A stretch of DNA of 33,300 nt from Solirubrobacteraceae bacterium (GCA_017882465.1 JADGPN010000017.1:1-33300); one strand, 5' to 3'. Shown: positions 1-9,300, counted from the first letter of the stretch. Notes: generated by a model from the sequence alone, not told the origin. Made by a program: numbers and translations.

Positions 1-92
1 AGCCGACCGCCGCCCAAGGCCCCAGCCGACCGCCGCCCAAGGCCCCAGCCGACCGCCGCCCAAGGCCACGGCCGACCGCCGCCCAAGGCCGA
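1..92. repeat. 23-bp tandem repeat, four copies, cut by the window edge
   Basis: Four consecutive 23-bp units lie at 1-23, 24-46, 47-69 and 70-92. All share the core GCCGACCGCCGCCCAAGGCC; only the first base and the last two or three bases vary between copies. The array may continue left of the window. It sits just 3' of acyP (stop at 103-105 on the minus strand). The unit length is not a multiple of three, so it is unlikely to be coding. It has no spacers, so it is not a CRISPR. It is best described as a small minisatellite; a function such as termination is unproven. Confidence 0.9.
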
Positions 93-102
93 CGTCCACC
101 AC

Positions 103-381
103 CTACCGAACCTCGAACGCGCCCAGGCCCTCCGGCGACTCGATCTGGACCTGAATCCGGTCGACGCGAGCTCTTGGAGGCCCGATCTTGCAGAAGCGGA
201 CGAGGCGCTCGACCTCCTCGAGCGGGCCCTCGAACACGGCCTCGACCGTGCCGTCGGTCCGGTTGCGCGCCCACCCGGGGACGCCCGCGACCCGGGCGCG
301 CTCGCGTAGCGAGTCGCGGAACCAGACGCCCTGGACGCGCCCGTGGATGATCAAACGGCGGCGGACGAGATCGGTCGGCAC
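103..381 (-). CDS. acyP: acylphosphatase
   Basis: Small cytosolic enzyme that hydrolyses acyl-phosphate bonds. The 92-residue frame has the family's two signatures: GRVQGVWFR at about residues 14-22, with catalytic Arg22 (Trp replaces the more usual Gly of VQGVGFR), and GWARNRTDG at 37-45, with catalytic Asn40. Length matches the family (about 90 aa). I chose the GTG at 379-381, which has a GGAAG ribosome-binding-like sequence about 9 nt upstream. An upstream in-frame ATG at 421-423 would add 14 residues and would share the palindromic CATG with the rmuC start. The gene is divergent from rmuC with only about 40 bp between them. Confidence 0.9.
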   Translation of the reverse strand: MPTDLVRRRLIIHGRVQGVWFRDSLRERARVAGVPGWARNRTDGTVEAVFEGPLEEVERLVRFCKIGPPRARVDRIQVQIESPEGLGAFEVR

Positions 382-421
382 GGGCGGATTCTTCCAGCCG
401 GTTCCGTCCGCCGGAGGCGGC

Positions 422-1780
422 ATGCTGGTTGGTCCTATGAGCGCACTCTGGTTGCTGATCGGGCTGGTCGTGGGCGGGGCTCTGGCCACCGTGTTGCTGC
501 GCGCCCGCATCCGGGCGCTCGGCGCCGAGGCGGCGCGGGCGGCTGAGCTCGACCGCGAGCTCGTGCGCGCTCGCGCCGAGCTCGAGCACGAGCGGGTCCG
601 GGCCGAGGACAGGCTGGCCACCGTCCATGACGCTCAGGCACGGCTCTCGGACTCGTTCAAGACGCTGAGCGCCGAGGCGCTCCAGACCAGCGTGGCTCAG
701 CTCACCGACCTCGCCCGGGCCCAGCTGCAGACCGCACAGATGCAGGCCAAGGGCGACCTCGACCGCCGGCACGAGGCGGTCTCCAAGCTCGTGGCACCGC
801 TGCGTGAGCAGCTCGGGCGTGTCGATGCCCAGCTGCTGGCGCTCGACCAGGAGCGCCGCGAGTCGCGCGGCGCCCTGGAGGCGCAGCTGAAGACCCTGAC
901 CGAGACCGGCGAGAAGCTGAGGACGGAGACCGGCGCCCTGGTCACCGCGCTGCGCAAGCCCAACGCCCGCGGGCAATGGGGGCAGATGCAGCTGCGCAAC
1001 GTGGTCGAGCTGGCGGGGATGGTCCGGCATTGCGACTTCGTCGAGCAGTGCTCCGTCCCCGGGGATGAGGCCGCGCTGCGGCCGGATCTGGTGGTCCGGA
1101 TGCCCGGCGGCAAGCACGTGGTCGTCGACGCCAAGGCTCCGCTGCAGGGCGTGCTTGACGCCTACGAGGCCCGCGACGACGAGGAACGCGAGCGTCACCT
1201 GCGCGACCACGCGCGGCTGTTGCGAAAGCACGTCAAGGCGCTGGCCGACAAGGCGTACTGGGCGGGACTCGATTCGGCCCCGGACTTCGTGGTGATGTTC
1301 CTCCCGGGCGAGCATCTCTATGGCGCCGCGCTCGAATCCGACCCGACCCTGATCGAGGACGCGATGGCACGGCGGGTGCTGATCGCGACGCCGACCACGC
1401 TGCTGGCGATGCTCAGGGCGGTCGGCTACGGATGGCAGCAGGAGCGGGTGGCCGAGTCCGCGCAGGAGATCTCGGATTTGGGCCGCGAGCTGCACGGACG
1501 ACTGGTCAAGCTCTCGACCCTGCTCGCGACGCTCGGCAACCGGCTCAACGGTGCGGTGAAGGCCTACAACGAGACGGTCGGCTCCTACGAGGCCCGTGTC
1601 CTGCCGGGGGCCCGGCGGTTCGCCGACCACGGCGTCGCCGCCGCGGAGCTGCCACACCTCGAGCACGTCACGGTCAACGCCCGGTCGGTCCGGGCGCCCG
1701 AGCTGCCCGCCGAGGACGATCCTCCGGCCGAGCTGACGGCCGGCGAGGTCACGGCCCGCCGCCTGCGCGCGGCCGAGTAG
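422..1780 (+). CDS. rmuC: RmuC family DNA recombination protein
   Basis: Predicted membrane-anchored nuclease-like protein of the RmuC family, which in E. coli limits recombination at inverted repeats. The 452-residue product has an N-terminal membrane helix (about residues 7-26), a long charged coiled coil (about 35-180) and the RmuC core. In the core I see GQWGQ at 184-188, PDLVV near 221-225 and the DAK motif (Asp236, Lys238) typical of its PD-(D/E)XK-like fold. The start at ATG 422 is chosen because GGAGG lies 4 nt upstream (413-417); ATG 437 is a shorter alternative. Divergent from acyP and convergent with the phosphatase-like gene downstream. Confidence 0.92.
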   Translation: MLVGPMSALWLLIGLVVGGALATVLLRARIRALGAEAARAAELDRELVRARAELEHERVRAEDRLATVHDAQARLSDSFKTLSAEALQTSVAQLTDLARAQLQTAQMQAKGDLDRRHEAVSKLVAPLREQLGRVDAQLLALDQERRESRGALEAQLKTLTETGEKLRTETGALVTALRKPNARGQWGQMQLRNVVELAGMVRHCDFVEQCSVPGDEAALRPDLVVRMPGGKHVVVDAKAPLQGVLDAYEARDDEERERHLRDHARLLRKHVKALADKAYWAGLDSAPDFVVMFLPGEHLYGAALESDPTLIEDAMARRVLIATPTTLLAMLRAVGYGWQQERVAESAQEISDLGRELHGRLVKLSTLLATLGNRLNGAVKAYNETVGSYEARVLPGARRFADHGVAAAELPHLEHVTVNARSVRAPELPAEDDPPAELTAGEVTARRLRAAE

Positions 1781-1810
1781 ACCTCCACGCCGCCCGGCTG
1801 AACCACGGAC

Positions 1811-2308
1811 TCAGCCTGCCTGGCGGCCCTCCCACCAGCGACGCAGGTCCTCGCGCTGGTGGGGCAGGGGATCGGCGGTCGGCTTGTGGGCCTGCACGTG
1901 CTCCAGTGCCTGATCGAGGTCGATCCCCTTGCGGACCGCGACCACGCCGGCCGCGACGGCCGCCGATCGCTGCCATCCCGCCCGGCAGTGTATGTACACC
2001 CGGCGACCGTCATCCAGCCAGGCGCTCACCTCCTGCACTGCGCCCTCGAGCACTTCGGCGGGTAACCCGCCGTAATCGGTGAGGCTGAGGCGCCGCTCCT
2101 CGATCCCGGCGGCCGCCAGCGCCGACTCCACCGCCTGGCGATCCCCCGGCCGGTACTCCTCATCCTCGACCAGGTTGAGGATCCGGTTGACGCCAATCCA
2201 GCTGAGCATCTTCACGTCGTCGGCGTCGAGCGGATAGGCACCGATCAGAAGATCGTCGAGCACGTCGGCGAAGCCGTATGACCGAAACCAGTTGGACACG
2301 CCGCACAT
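1811..2308 (-). CDS. dual-specificity / tyrosine phosphatase-like protein
   Basis: The 165-residue product carries the cysteine-phosphatase signature HCRAGWQRS, a CX5R loop with Cys108 and Arg114. A plausible general acid, Asp78, sits in LTDYGG. The N-terminus (YGFADVLDDLLIGAYPLDADD) resembles the opening of dual-specificity phosphatases, where a short strand precedes the first helix. It probably removes phosphate from protein tyrosine/serine or a small phosphorylated molecule in the cytosol; the substrate cannot be told. The start is ATG 2306-2308; the frame is open further upstream, but that part is low-complexity and Arg-rich. It is convergent with rmuC across a 30-bp gap and divergent from the next gene. 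Confidence 0.82.
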   Translation of the reverse strand: MCGVSNWFRSYGFADVLDDLLIGAYPLDADDVKMLSWIGVNRILNLVEDEEYRPGDRQAVESALAAAGIEERRLSLTDYGGLPAEVLEGAVQEVSAWLDDGRRVYIHCRAGWQRSAAVAAGVVAVRKGIDLDQALEHVQAHKPTADPLPHQREDLRRWWEGRQAG

Positions 2309-2425
2309 GATGGCTGGTGCCGGTCCCCGGCGTGCTTGGCCTCCGGATCGCGCGTGCCGGTTCCCGCCAGCGATGCCATCGCGGCCGCGACCGCGCGATC
2401 GAAGAGTCGATCGATCCCTCGCGGC

Positions 2426-2431
2426 TACGCT
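2426..2431 (+). promoter_or_regulatory. -10 element of the 2439 gene
   Basis: TACGCT ends 7 nt before ATG 2439. With no Shine-Dalgarno in between, the transcript would be leaderless or nearly so. Confidence 0.45.
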
Positions 2432-2438
2432 CGGGCGA

Positions 2439-3467
2439 ATGGACAACGACCGCGCGATCGCCGCCTCCCGCTCGGGAGCTCTCTCCACCGCGCTGGCCGA
2501 GGCCGGCGGCGTTGCCGCGCCCGGTGAGCGGGTCGCTCAGCTGCGCGCGCTGCTGCTCGACGAGCTGCAAGCCGGCGCCGGCGAGCTGCGCCTGACGCGA
2601 TCCGGCTACCGGCGGCCGGTGGCTGTGGCGATCGGCCCGGGTCGGCCGGGCCTCGTGGCTGTGGTTCCCGTGCATCCGTCGCTGCGCGCCGACGCCGCAG
2701 GCGTGCGCGAGCGGGAATGGCTGCTGGTCGCGGCCGTGGTCGGGGCCCTCGTGGACGTCGCCTCTCCGTCGCCCGTGGTGGACCCGGCCGCTGCGTCGCG
2801 CGAGCGCACCCTCGCCGCGCGCGACGCGGCCGCGCCCCTGGCACACGAGCTGCTGGCCGGTGAGCTCTGCGGCTGGCTCGCGCTGGCGCTCCCGATCCGT
2901 GCCCAGGACGCGCCCGAGGCGGTGGAGCTGGCGCCACTGGCGTTCGAGGATCACGCCTCTTCGATCGACCGGCTCCGCGCCCGCGCCTACGCGGTGCCGG
3001 GCGCCGTGATCGACGGAGTGAGCGACCTGCGCGAGCCGATCGGAGCGGCGCACCCGCTCCGGATCGCTGAGGCGATCGCGCGACTCGACGGCCGCCCGGC
3101 CGACGAGCGCTCGGTGTCCGAACACGAGGAGCAGGTGCTGGCCGCGCTCGGGACCGACTCGGCCGTGGCCCGGCCGCACCAGGAGCTCGATCCCGGCCTC
3201 CGCGTGGCCCGGCGGATCCTGCAACGGCTGGCCGGAATGGGGAAATGGGGTGGCTACCACACCGAGTTCGAGCATCTGGCCCGAGGCTTCGCCGGCCACG
3301 ATCGCGCCCTGGTGAACGACATCGCCGGGCGGCTGATCGACGCCGGGCTGCTGGTCGAGAAGCCGAGCGTCGGGCAGCGTCACGTGTTCCTGAACCCGCG
3401 CTGCGCGGCCGGGATCTACGCGCTGATCGAGCGGGGCGAGCTGCCCGAGGGGCTCCGCCTGCCGTGA
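2439..3467 (+). CDS. hypothetical protein with C-terminal winged-helix-like region
   Basis: I do not recognise this 342-residue protein. It is soluble, with no signal peptide or membrane helix. The N-terminal half is Ala/Leu/Val-rich with alternating helical and strand-like segments. A helical region follows (about 205-250). The last ~90 residues (RVARRILQRLAGMGKWGG onward) read like a winged helix: helix, helix, a recognition-like helix with NDIAGRLIDAGLL, then a strand pair ending HVFLNP. This could mean DNA binding or a protein-interaction wHTH; that is inference. It stands alone between the phosphatase-like gene (divergent) and the yceD-family gene. The start at ATG 2439 is supported by a -10-like hexamer just upstream. 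Confidence 0.75.
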   Translation: MDNDRAIAASRSGALSTALAEAGGVAAPGERVAQLRALLLDELQAGAGELRLTRSGYRRPVAVAIGPGRPGLVAVVPVHPSLRADAAGVREREWLLVAAVVGALVDVASPSPVVDPAAASRERTLAARDAAAPLAHELLAGELCGWLALALPIRAQDAPEAVELAPLAFEDHASSIDRLRARAYAVPGAVIDGVSDLREPIGAAHPLRIAEAIARLDGRPADERSVSEHEEQVLAALGTDSAVARPHQELDPGLRVARRILQRLAGMGKWGGYHTEFEHLARGFAGHDRALVNDIAGRLIDAGLLVEKPSVGQRHVFLNPRCAAGIYALIERGELPEGLRLP

Positions 3468-3515
3468 GGCCGCCGGACCCCCGGCTGCCCGCTGTGGGCC
3501 GCCCGGACGGCTCGA

Positions 3516-3521
3516 TAAGCT
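3516..3521 (+). promoter_or_regulatory. -10 element of the yceD-rpmF unit
   Basis: TAAGCT ends 6 nt before ATG 3528, the spacing expected if transcription starts at or next to the A of the start codon. Confidence 0.5.
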
Positions 3522-3527
3522 CGGAGC

Positions 3528-4046
3528 ATGGGTCTGAGAACGGACAGCTTCGATCTCGGGCGTCTCAAGCTGACCGCCGGTGAGGGACGCCGGCTCGACC
3601 TCGAGGTCGACATCGAGCCGCTCATCCTGGGCGGCGAGGAGTATTCGGTGGAGCCGCCGCTGGTGCCGGTCCGGCTCGATATCTCGCGAACCACCAGCGA
3701 GGGGTATGCCCTGCGAGTGCGATTCGAGGCCGCCTTGGAGGGTCCCTGCATGCGCTGTCTCGGCCCGGCTGCGCCGGCGTTCGTGATCGATGCGCGGGAG
3801 ATCTCCCAGCCCGGTGAGATCGACCAGCTCGACAGCCCCTACGTGGCCCAGCAGGTGCTCGATCTGGCCGCATGGGCCCGGGAGGCGCTGGCGCTCGCGC
3901 TCCCGACCCAGGTGATCTGCCGTCCCGATTGCGCGGGGCTGTGCCCGGTCTGCGGAGCCGACCTGAACGCAGCCGGGCCCGAGCACGCCCACGAGGCCGA
4001 GCCCGACCCCCGGTGGGTGAAGCTCTCGGAGCTGCGCTTCGACTGA
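3528..4046 (+). CDS. yceD: YceD/DUF177 family protein
   Basis: DUF177 proteins are almost always encoded directly before rpmF and are implicated in 23S rRNA/L32 or ribosome-related metabolism. The 172-residue product shows the usual central CxxC (Cys74, Cys77) and a C-terminal cysteine cluster (Cys131, Cys135, Cys139, Cys142, in a CPVCG context) that could bind zinc. The position before rpmF supports the call. The start at ATG 3528 is preceded by a -10-like TAAGCT and has no Shine-Dalgarno, so it may be translated leaderless. Confidence 0.88.
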   Translation: MGLRTDSFDLGRLKLTAGEGRRLDLEVDIEPLILGGEEYSVEPPLVPVRLDISRTTSEGYALRVRFEAALEGPCMRCLGPAAPAFVIDAREISQPGEIDQLDSPYVAQQVLDLAAWAREALALALPTQVICRPDCAGLCPVCGADLNAAGPEHAHEAEPDPRWVKLSELRFD

Positions 4047-4091
4047 CGGCGGGCCGCAGTGGGTCGTCAGGTGCCCGCGGATGATTCTGAC

Positions 4092-4097
4092 TACACT
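4092..4097 (+). promoter_or_regulatory. -10 element before rpmF
   Basis: TACACT ends 9 nt before the rpmF ATG at 4107. It lies in the 60-nt gap after the yceD-family gene, so rpmF-plsX may have its own promoter. Confidence 0.45.
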
Positions 4098-4106
4098 CAT
4101 GCCCTC

Positions 4107-4301
4107 ATGGCCGTCCCGAAGCAGAAGCAATCACACGCCCGCACAGCCCAGCGCCGCGCGCAGCACAAGATCAGCGCGCCGACCTACAACGCGTGCCCGC
4201 AATGCCACAGCCCCCGGCTGCCCCACCGAGTTTGCCCGGTGTGCGGCAGCTACAAGGGCCGTGAGGTAGTCAGCGCGGACGTGCGCGACGAGACCCTCTA
4301 A
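4107..4301 (+). CDS. rpmF: 50S ribosomal protein L32
   Basis: The 64-residue protein begins MAVPKQKQSHARTAQRR, the basic start typical of L32. It keeps the zinc ribbon as two CxxC pairs (Cys30/Cys33 and Cys43/Cys46). This is therefore the zinc-containing paralogue type, not the cysteine-free zinc-independent form. Length is normal. An in-frame ATG at 4059 would add 16 uncharacteristic residues and is rejected. plsX begins 11 nt downstream, the conserved rpmF-plsX order. Confidence 0.97.
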   Translation: MAVPKQKQSHARTAQRRAQHKISAPTYNACPQCHSPRLPHRVCPVCGSYKGREVVSADVRDETL

Positions 4302-4312
4302 CCCCGCCGGTT

Positions 4313-5392
4313 ATGGTCATCGTCGCCGTCGATGCGGGCGGGGCTGACCTTGGCCCCGCAGAGGTGGCAGCAGGCGCCGCCCGCGCCGCGGCTGCCGGTA
4401 TCGGCGTACTCCTGTTCGGCCCCGCGAGCGAGATCGGGCCGGTGCCCTCGGGCGTCGAGGTGATCGACGCCCCGGTCTCGATCGCCAAGGCGACCGACCC
4501 GGCGTTCGCGGTCCGGTCGACTCCCGAGGCTTCGATCGTCCAGGCGGCCCGGGCCGTCGCCGAGGGCCGGGCGCAGGCGCTCGTGTCCGGGGGATCCACC
4601 GGCTCAGCGCTCGCCGCCGGCCTGTTCAACCTGCGCCGCGATCGCGGCATCTACCGCCCCGCGCTGGCGCTTCCGGTCCCGATGCCCGGCGCGCCGCCGG
4701 TGCTGATGCTCGACGTCGGCGCCAACGTCACCTGCCGGCCCGAGCACCTGGTCCAGTTCGCGCACATGGGGTCGGCGTTCGCGCAGGCCGTGATGGGCCT
4801 CTCCTCACCGCGGGTCGCGCTGCTTTCCAACGGCGAGGAGCCCGCCAAGGGCACGCCCGACCTGGTCACGGTCCACGCGCAGCTGGCCGGACCCGGCGGC
4901 AAGGGACTCAACTTCATCGGCAACATCGAGGGTACGCAGGTCACCGACGGAGCCGCCGACGTGGTGGTGATGGACGGGTTCACCGGGAACATCACGCTGA
5001 AGCTGATCGAGGGCGTCTCGGGCCGGACGCTGCGCGCGATCCGCGACGCGGCCACTTCATCGTGGCGGGGCAAGCTGGGCGGGCTGCTGCTCGCGCCGGC
5101 GGTTGCGCGGCTGCGTGACGAGATCGATCCGGAGGCTCCCGGCGGGGCCTACATGCTCGGGCTGCGCCAGCTCGGCGTGATCGCCCACGGCCGCTTCACG
5201 CGGCGCGGGTTCGCCCGTGCGATCGAGGTCGCCGCACGCGGCGTCCAGGAGGACGTGATCGGCCAGACCCGGGCCGCGCTCGAAGCGGCTGGCGCTCTGC
5301 GCTCGCAGAGTGGTCAGGAGTCGGAGGCAAGCTCGACCGCCGCAGCTGACGCGGGCCCGTCCGAACGCCAGGCTACGGTGTCGAACCGATGA
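4313..5392 (+). CDS. plsX: phosphate acyltransferase PlsX
   Basis: PlsX converts acyl-ACP and phosphate to acyl-phosphate, the acyl donor for the first glycerol-3-phosphate acylation in membrane lipid synthesis. The 359-residue product begins with IVAVDAGGAD, the altered form of the family's DAMGGD opening. It continues with SGGSTGSALAAG, LDVGANV and DGFTGNITLK, all characteristic of PlsX. A C-terminal tail of about 30 residues is Ala/Ser-rich and probably disordered. The stop overlaps the acpP start by ATGA, so PlsX and its ACP substrate are translationally coupled. Confidence 0.96.
   Translation: MVIVAVDAGGADLGPAEVAAGAARAAAAGIGVLLFGPASEIGPVPSGVEVIDAPVSIAKATDPAFAVRSTPEASIVQAARAVAEGRAQALVSGGSTGSALAAGLFNLRRDRGIYRPALALPVPMPGAPPVLMLDVGANVTCRPEHLVQFAHMGSAFAQAVMGLSSPRVALLSNGEEPAKGTPDLVTVHAQLAGPGGKGLNFIGNIEGTQVTDGAADVVVMDGFTGNITLKLIEGVSGRTLRAIRDAATSSWRGKLGGLLLAPAVARLRDEIDPEAPGGAYMLGLRQLGVIAHGRFTRRGFARAIEVAARGVQEDVIGQTRAALEAAGALRSQSGQESEASSTAAADAGPSERQATVSNR
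5374..5379 (+). promoter_or_regulatory. possible internal -10 element before acpP
   Basis: TACGGT ends 9 nt before the acpP ATG, inside the end of plsX. The spacing matches other unit heads here. It could give acpP extra transcription, though acpP is also coupled to plsX. Confidence 0.3.
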
Positions 5393-5667
5393 CCCGCGAG
5401 CAGGTCTTCTCACTGATCCGCGACCACCTGGCCGATGAGCTCGAGGTGGAGCCGGACAAGATCCTGGAGGCCATGCGCTTCCGGGAGGATCTCGAAGCTG
5501 ATTCGCTCGATCTGTACACGCTCGTCCAGGAGCTCGAGGACTCCTACGGCGTCAAGATCTCCGACGAACAAGCGGCCAAGATCCTCACCGTCGGCCAGGC
5601 GGTCGACTTCGTGCTCGCGAGCGGCGGTGCCACCGCCTCTGTCGGCGAGAGCGATTCAAGGCCCTGA
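5389..5667 (+). CDS. acpP: acyl carrier protein
   Basis: Carrier of acyl chains in fatty-acid synthesis. The 92-residue acidic protein has the phosphopantetheine attachment motif ADSLD with Ser39, followed by the recognition helix LYTLVQELEDSYG. It has about 12 more C-terminal residues than a typical 78-80 aa ACP (a Gly/Ser/Ala tail). The start ATG 5389 overlaps the plsX stop; rnc follows after 7 nt. Confidence 0.97.
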   Translation: MTREQVFSLIRDHLADELEVEPDKILEAMRFREDLEADSLDLYTLVQELEDSYGVKISDEQAAKILTVGQAVDFVLASGGATASVGESDSRP

Positions 5668-5674
5668 ACCCTGA

Positions 5675-6349
5675 GTGAGCCAGAAGCTCAACGCGCTGCT
5701 CGAGCATCTGCCCGAAGAGCTGGCCGTGCCGGTGTTCACCCATGCGTCGTGGACCAACCGGCGGTCGGAGTCATACGAGCGGCTCGCCTTCCTCGGCGAC
5801 AGCGTGCTCGCGCTGGCGATCACCACACATCTCTATCCACGGCTCGAGGCCGACCGGTTCGGCGCCGGGAGGCTGACGAAGATCCGCGCGCAGACGGTAT
5901 CGGGACGCTCCTGCCGCGCCGTGGCGGTGCGGCTCGGGCTGCCCCAGCGACTGCGGGCCGCCGCCCCGGCCAGCTCCGCGACCAGCATCGCCTCGCTGGT
6001 GTCGACCGAGCGGGTGCTGGCATCGGTGATCGAAGCGGTGATCGGGGCGTGCTACCTCGCATTTGGCTACGACCGGACCGCGGAGGCGGTCGTGGAGGCG
6101 TTCGGGCCGGAGATCGAGGAGGCGCTCGAGCATCCGGTCGACTTCAAGTCCGCCCTGCAGGAGCGGCTCGCCCAGCGCGGCGAGGTGGTGGCCTATGCGG
6201 TCGTGGCCGAGGAGGGGCCGCCGCACGACCGTACGTTCTCCGTCGCGGCCATGGTCAGCGCGACCGAGCTCAGTCGCGGCACCGGCCGCAGCAAGAAGGA
6301 CGCCGAGCAGGAGGCCGCGCGTGCGGCCCTCGAGGTGATCGGGGCGTGA
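5675..6349 (+). CDS. rnc: ribonuclease III, with altered active-site residues
   Basis: Double-strand-specific RNase for rRNA and mRNA processing. The 224-residue protein has an RNase III domain (about 1-145; YERLAFLGDSVLALA at 34-48) and a C-terminal double-stranded-RNA-binding domain (about 155-222; DFKSALQERLAQRG and the closing GRSKKDAEQEAARAAL). The family signature is ERLEFLGD; here the second Glu is Ala38, while Asp42 is kept. The second metal-binding pair, normally D..E in an ADxxEA context, reads ASVIEA: Ser117 replaces Asp and Glu120 is kept. Two of the four usual carboxylates are therefore missing. The start is GTG 5675, 7 nt after acpP. Confidence 0.93.
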   Translation: MSQKLNALLEHLPEELAVPVFTHASWTNRRSESYERLAFLGDSVLALAITTHLYPRLEADRFGAGRLTKIRAQTVSGRSCRAVAVRLGLPQRLRAAAPASSATSIASLVSTERVLASVIEAVIGACYLAFGYDRTAEAVVEAFGPEIEEALEHPVDFKSALQERLAQRGEVVAYAVVAEEGPPHDRTFSVAAMVSATELSRGTGRSKKDAEQEAARAALEVIGA

Positions 6350-6356
6350 TGCCGGC

Positions 6357-9300
6357 GTGCACCTGAAATCGATCACCCTGAAGGGCTTCAAGTCCTTCCC
6401 CGATCGCACGCGGCTCGAGTTCGGGCCGGGGGTCAGCGTGATCGTGGGCCCGAACGGGTCGGGCAAGTCGAACGTCACCGATGCCGTCCTGTGGGCGCTC
6501 GGCGAGCAGTCGCCGCTGGCCGTCCGCGGTCAGTCGATGCAGGATGTGATCTTCGGCGGCGCCCCCGGGCGCCAGGCGGCCAAGAGCGCCGAGGTGGAGC
6601 TCGTCCTCGATGACAGCGAGGGCACGCTCGGGCTCGGGGTGCCCGAGATCTCGATTCTGCGTCGCCTCGACCGCACCGGGGAGGGCGAATACCGGCTGGC
6701 CGGTGCGCGCTGCCGGCTGGTGGACGTGATCGAGCTGCTGTCGGACACCGGACTGGGCAAGGAGATGCACTCGGTCATCTCGCAGGGCCGGGTGGAGGCG
6801 ATCGTGACCTCCAAGCCGCGTGACCGGCGGCTGTTGATCGAGGAGGCAGCGGGGCTGGGCAAGCACCGCAAGCGCCGCCGGCGGGCCCAGCTGAAGCTCG
6901 CCCGGACCCAGGAGAACCTCGACCGGGCGCTCGACGTCGAGCGCGAGGCGCGCTCCCGGCTGCGTCCGCTCAAGCGACAGGCTGAGGCCGCCGAGCTGCA
7001 CGCCCGGCTGGAGCGGCAGACGCTCGAGACCCGCTGGGAGCTGGCTCGCGACGACCTGCGCGGGCGCCGCCAGGCGTTGGAGGAGGCGTCGCGGGCGGCC
7101 GCGGCTGCTCGCGCCCGCCGGGAGACGGTGGAGGGTGAGCTGCGGGCCGTTGCCAAGCGCCGCGAGGAGGCGGAGGGGGCCCTGGCCAGCCGCAGCACCC
7201 GACGCGAGGAGCTCTCACGCCGCTCGTTCACGGCCCAGGCGGCCGGCGACCGGGTCGCGTATCGGGCCGAGGGCATCCGAACCTCCGCCGCGACCCTTGC
7301 CGCCCGGGCCGCGCGCGGCCGCGAGGCGCTGTCCGCGCTCGCGGCCGAGGCCGTCGCCGACGTTCCCGACGAGCAGACCGCGGACCGGATCGCGGCGCTG
7401 GAGCGGGAGCTCGCCGGCCTGGAGCGCGACCGCGAGGCCGAGCTCGCCCGCCAGGTGGCCGAGCTGGAGGAGCAGCGGTCGGCCGCCACCGCCGAGATCG
7501 CGGTCCGCGACACGGCCGCAGCGCAGGCGCGCGAGGGTCGTGACGCGGGGGAGCAGCGCGTCGAGCAGGCTCGAACGGCGCTCAGGCAAGCCGAGCGCGC
7601 GGTCGAGTCGGCGCGGCGCGAAGCGGCTCGAGTGGGCGGCGAGCTGGCGGGCGTGAACCAGTTCCTGCGCGGCCAGGCCGGCGCTCCCGGCGGCGCCGCG
7701 GCGCTGGCCGACGAGCTCGAGGTCGAGACGGGCTACGAGCTGGCGCTCGCCGCTGCGCTGGACGGGCGCCTGCGGGCCGCGGTCGTCTCCGATCGCGCGG
7801 CCGCCGCGGCGCTGCTCGACCGTGCCGGCCCCGACGGAGGCCGGGTGCTGATGGCCTCCGAGCGCTCCACCCGGGCTCCAGACGGCGCCGACCCGAGCGG
7901 GCCGCCGATCGCCGGTGCGCAGCGGCTGGCCGACCGGCTCCGCGGTCCCGCTGACCCGGTGGCCCTGGCCCGGGAGCTGCTGGCTGACACCTGGGTGGTC
8001 GACGACCTGGGGACGGTCCCCGACGACTTCCACGGCGTCGCCGTCAACCGCGCCGGGCGCGTGTTCTCGCCGCTCACGCGCGAGGTCCGGCAGGCGCCCG
8101 CCGTGGGCGAGGACCGCGTGCTCGCCGAGCGCAACCGGCGCGAGCGGCTGATCCGGGCCAGCGAGCAGGCCGTGCAGGCCGAGGTCGCGGCCGGCGCCGA
8201 GCTCGATCGCGCTGCCGGGGCGGTGGCCACGGCGGATGCCGAGCGCGACGGCGCCCTGACCGCGCACCGCGCCGCGGTCCGTGCCCACGACGAGGCGGCC
8301 GAGGAGGAGCGCCGCATCGGGCGACAGATCGAGACCCGCCGAGCGGCGCCCGACGACGGCCCCGAGGGCGGGCGGCGCGCCCAGATCGCGGCCGAGCTGG
8401 CCGCGGAGCGGCGGATGGCGGAGCGCGCCGAGCGCGAGCGAAACGAACGCAACCAGCGGATCGTTCGGCTGCGGGCGCAGGTCGCCCGCGACGAGGCCCT
8501 CGCGCCCCTGCTCGAGGCCCTGATCGGCACGTTCGAGCGCGCGGCCGCGGTCATCGCCGAGCACACACGTGAGTTCGAGGCCGCGCTGAAGGCCGATCGC
8601 GAGGCCGGCGAGCACGTGGCCTCGGCGCTGCGCGCCTGCGCTCAGGAGGAAGCCGGCCTGCAGGGCCGCCTGCACCGTGAGAACGAGCTGCTGACCTCGG
8701 CCGAGGTCGGAGCCCAGCGCGCCCGCGACCAGGCCTCCGACGCCGAGACCGAGCTGCGCGAGTTGGCCGGGGCACTGGGGCTGGAGCCCGAGGCGGCCGC
8801 GGAGGGGCTCGGCGCCGACGAGCGCCAGGCGCTCAGCACCCGGCTCGAGCGACTGGCGCGCCGCCGTGAGCAGCTGGGGCCGGTCAACCCGCTGGCGGAG
8901 GCAGAGTACGCCGAGGCCCTGGAGCACGTGGAGGAGCTCGAGGCCCAGCGCACCGACCTCGAGACGGCCCTGCGGGAGCTGCAGAAGCTGATCTCCGAGA
9001 CGGACCGCCAGATCCGGGAGACCTTCGAGCACACGTTCGCCGCGGCGGCGCGCAACTTCGAGGAGCTGGCGGCGCAGCTGTTCCCCGGCGGTCGCGGCCG
9101 TCTGCGACTGGTCACCGAGCGCGACGGGCCGGCGAGGGTGCTGGGCGGCCAGGCGCCTCCGGCCGAGGAGGGCGCCGATCCCGCGGAGCCGGCCACCGAG
9201 GCGGAGGACGACGAGGATCGCGAGGACCTGCTCGGGGTCGAGATCGAGATCACACCGGCGGGCAAGGCGATGAAACGCCTCACGCTGCTCTCGGGCGGCG

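Noticed and set aside
1-92. CRISPR array
   Set aside because: The 23-bp units are directly adjacent with no spacers.
5749-6366. 205-codon frame overlapping rnc on the plus strand
   Set aside because: Out-of-frame Arg/Gly/Ala-rich shadow; the rnc frame holds the RNase III and dsRBD motifs.
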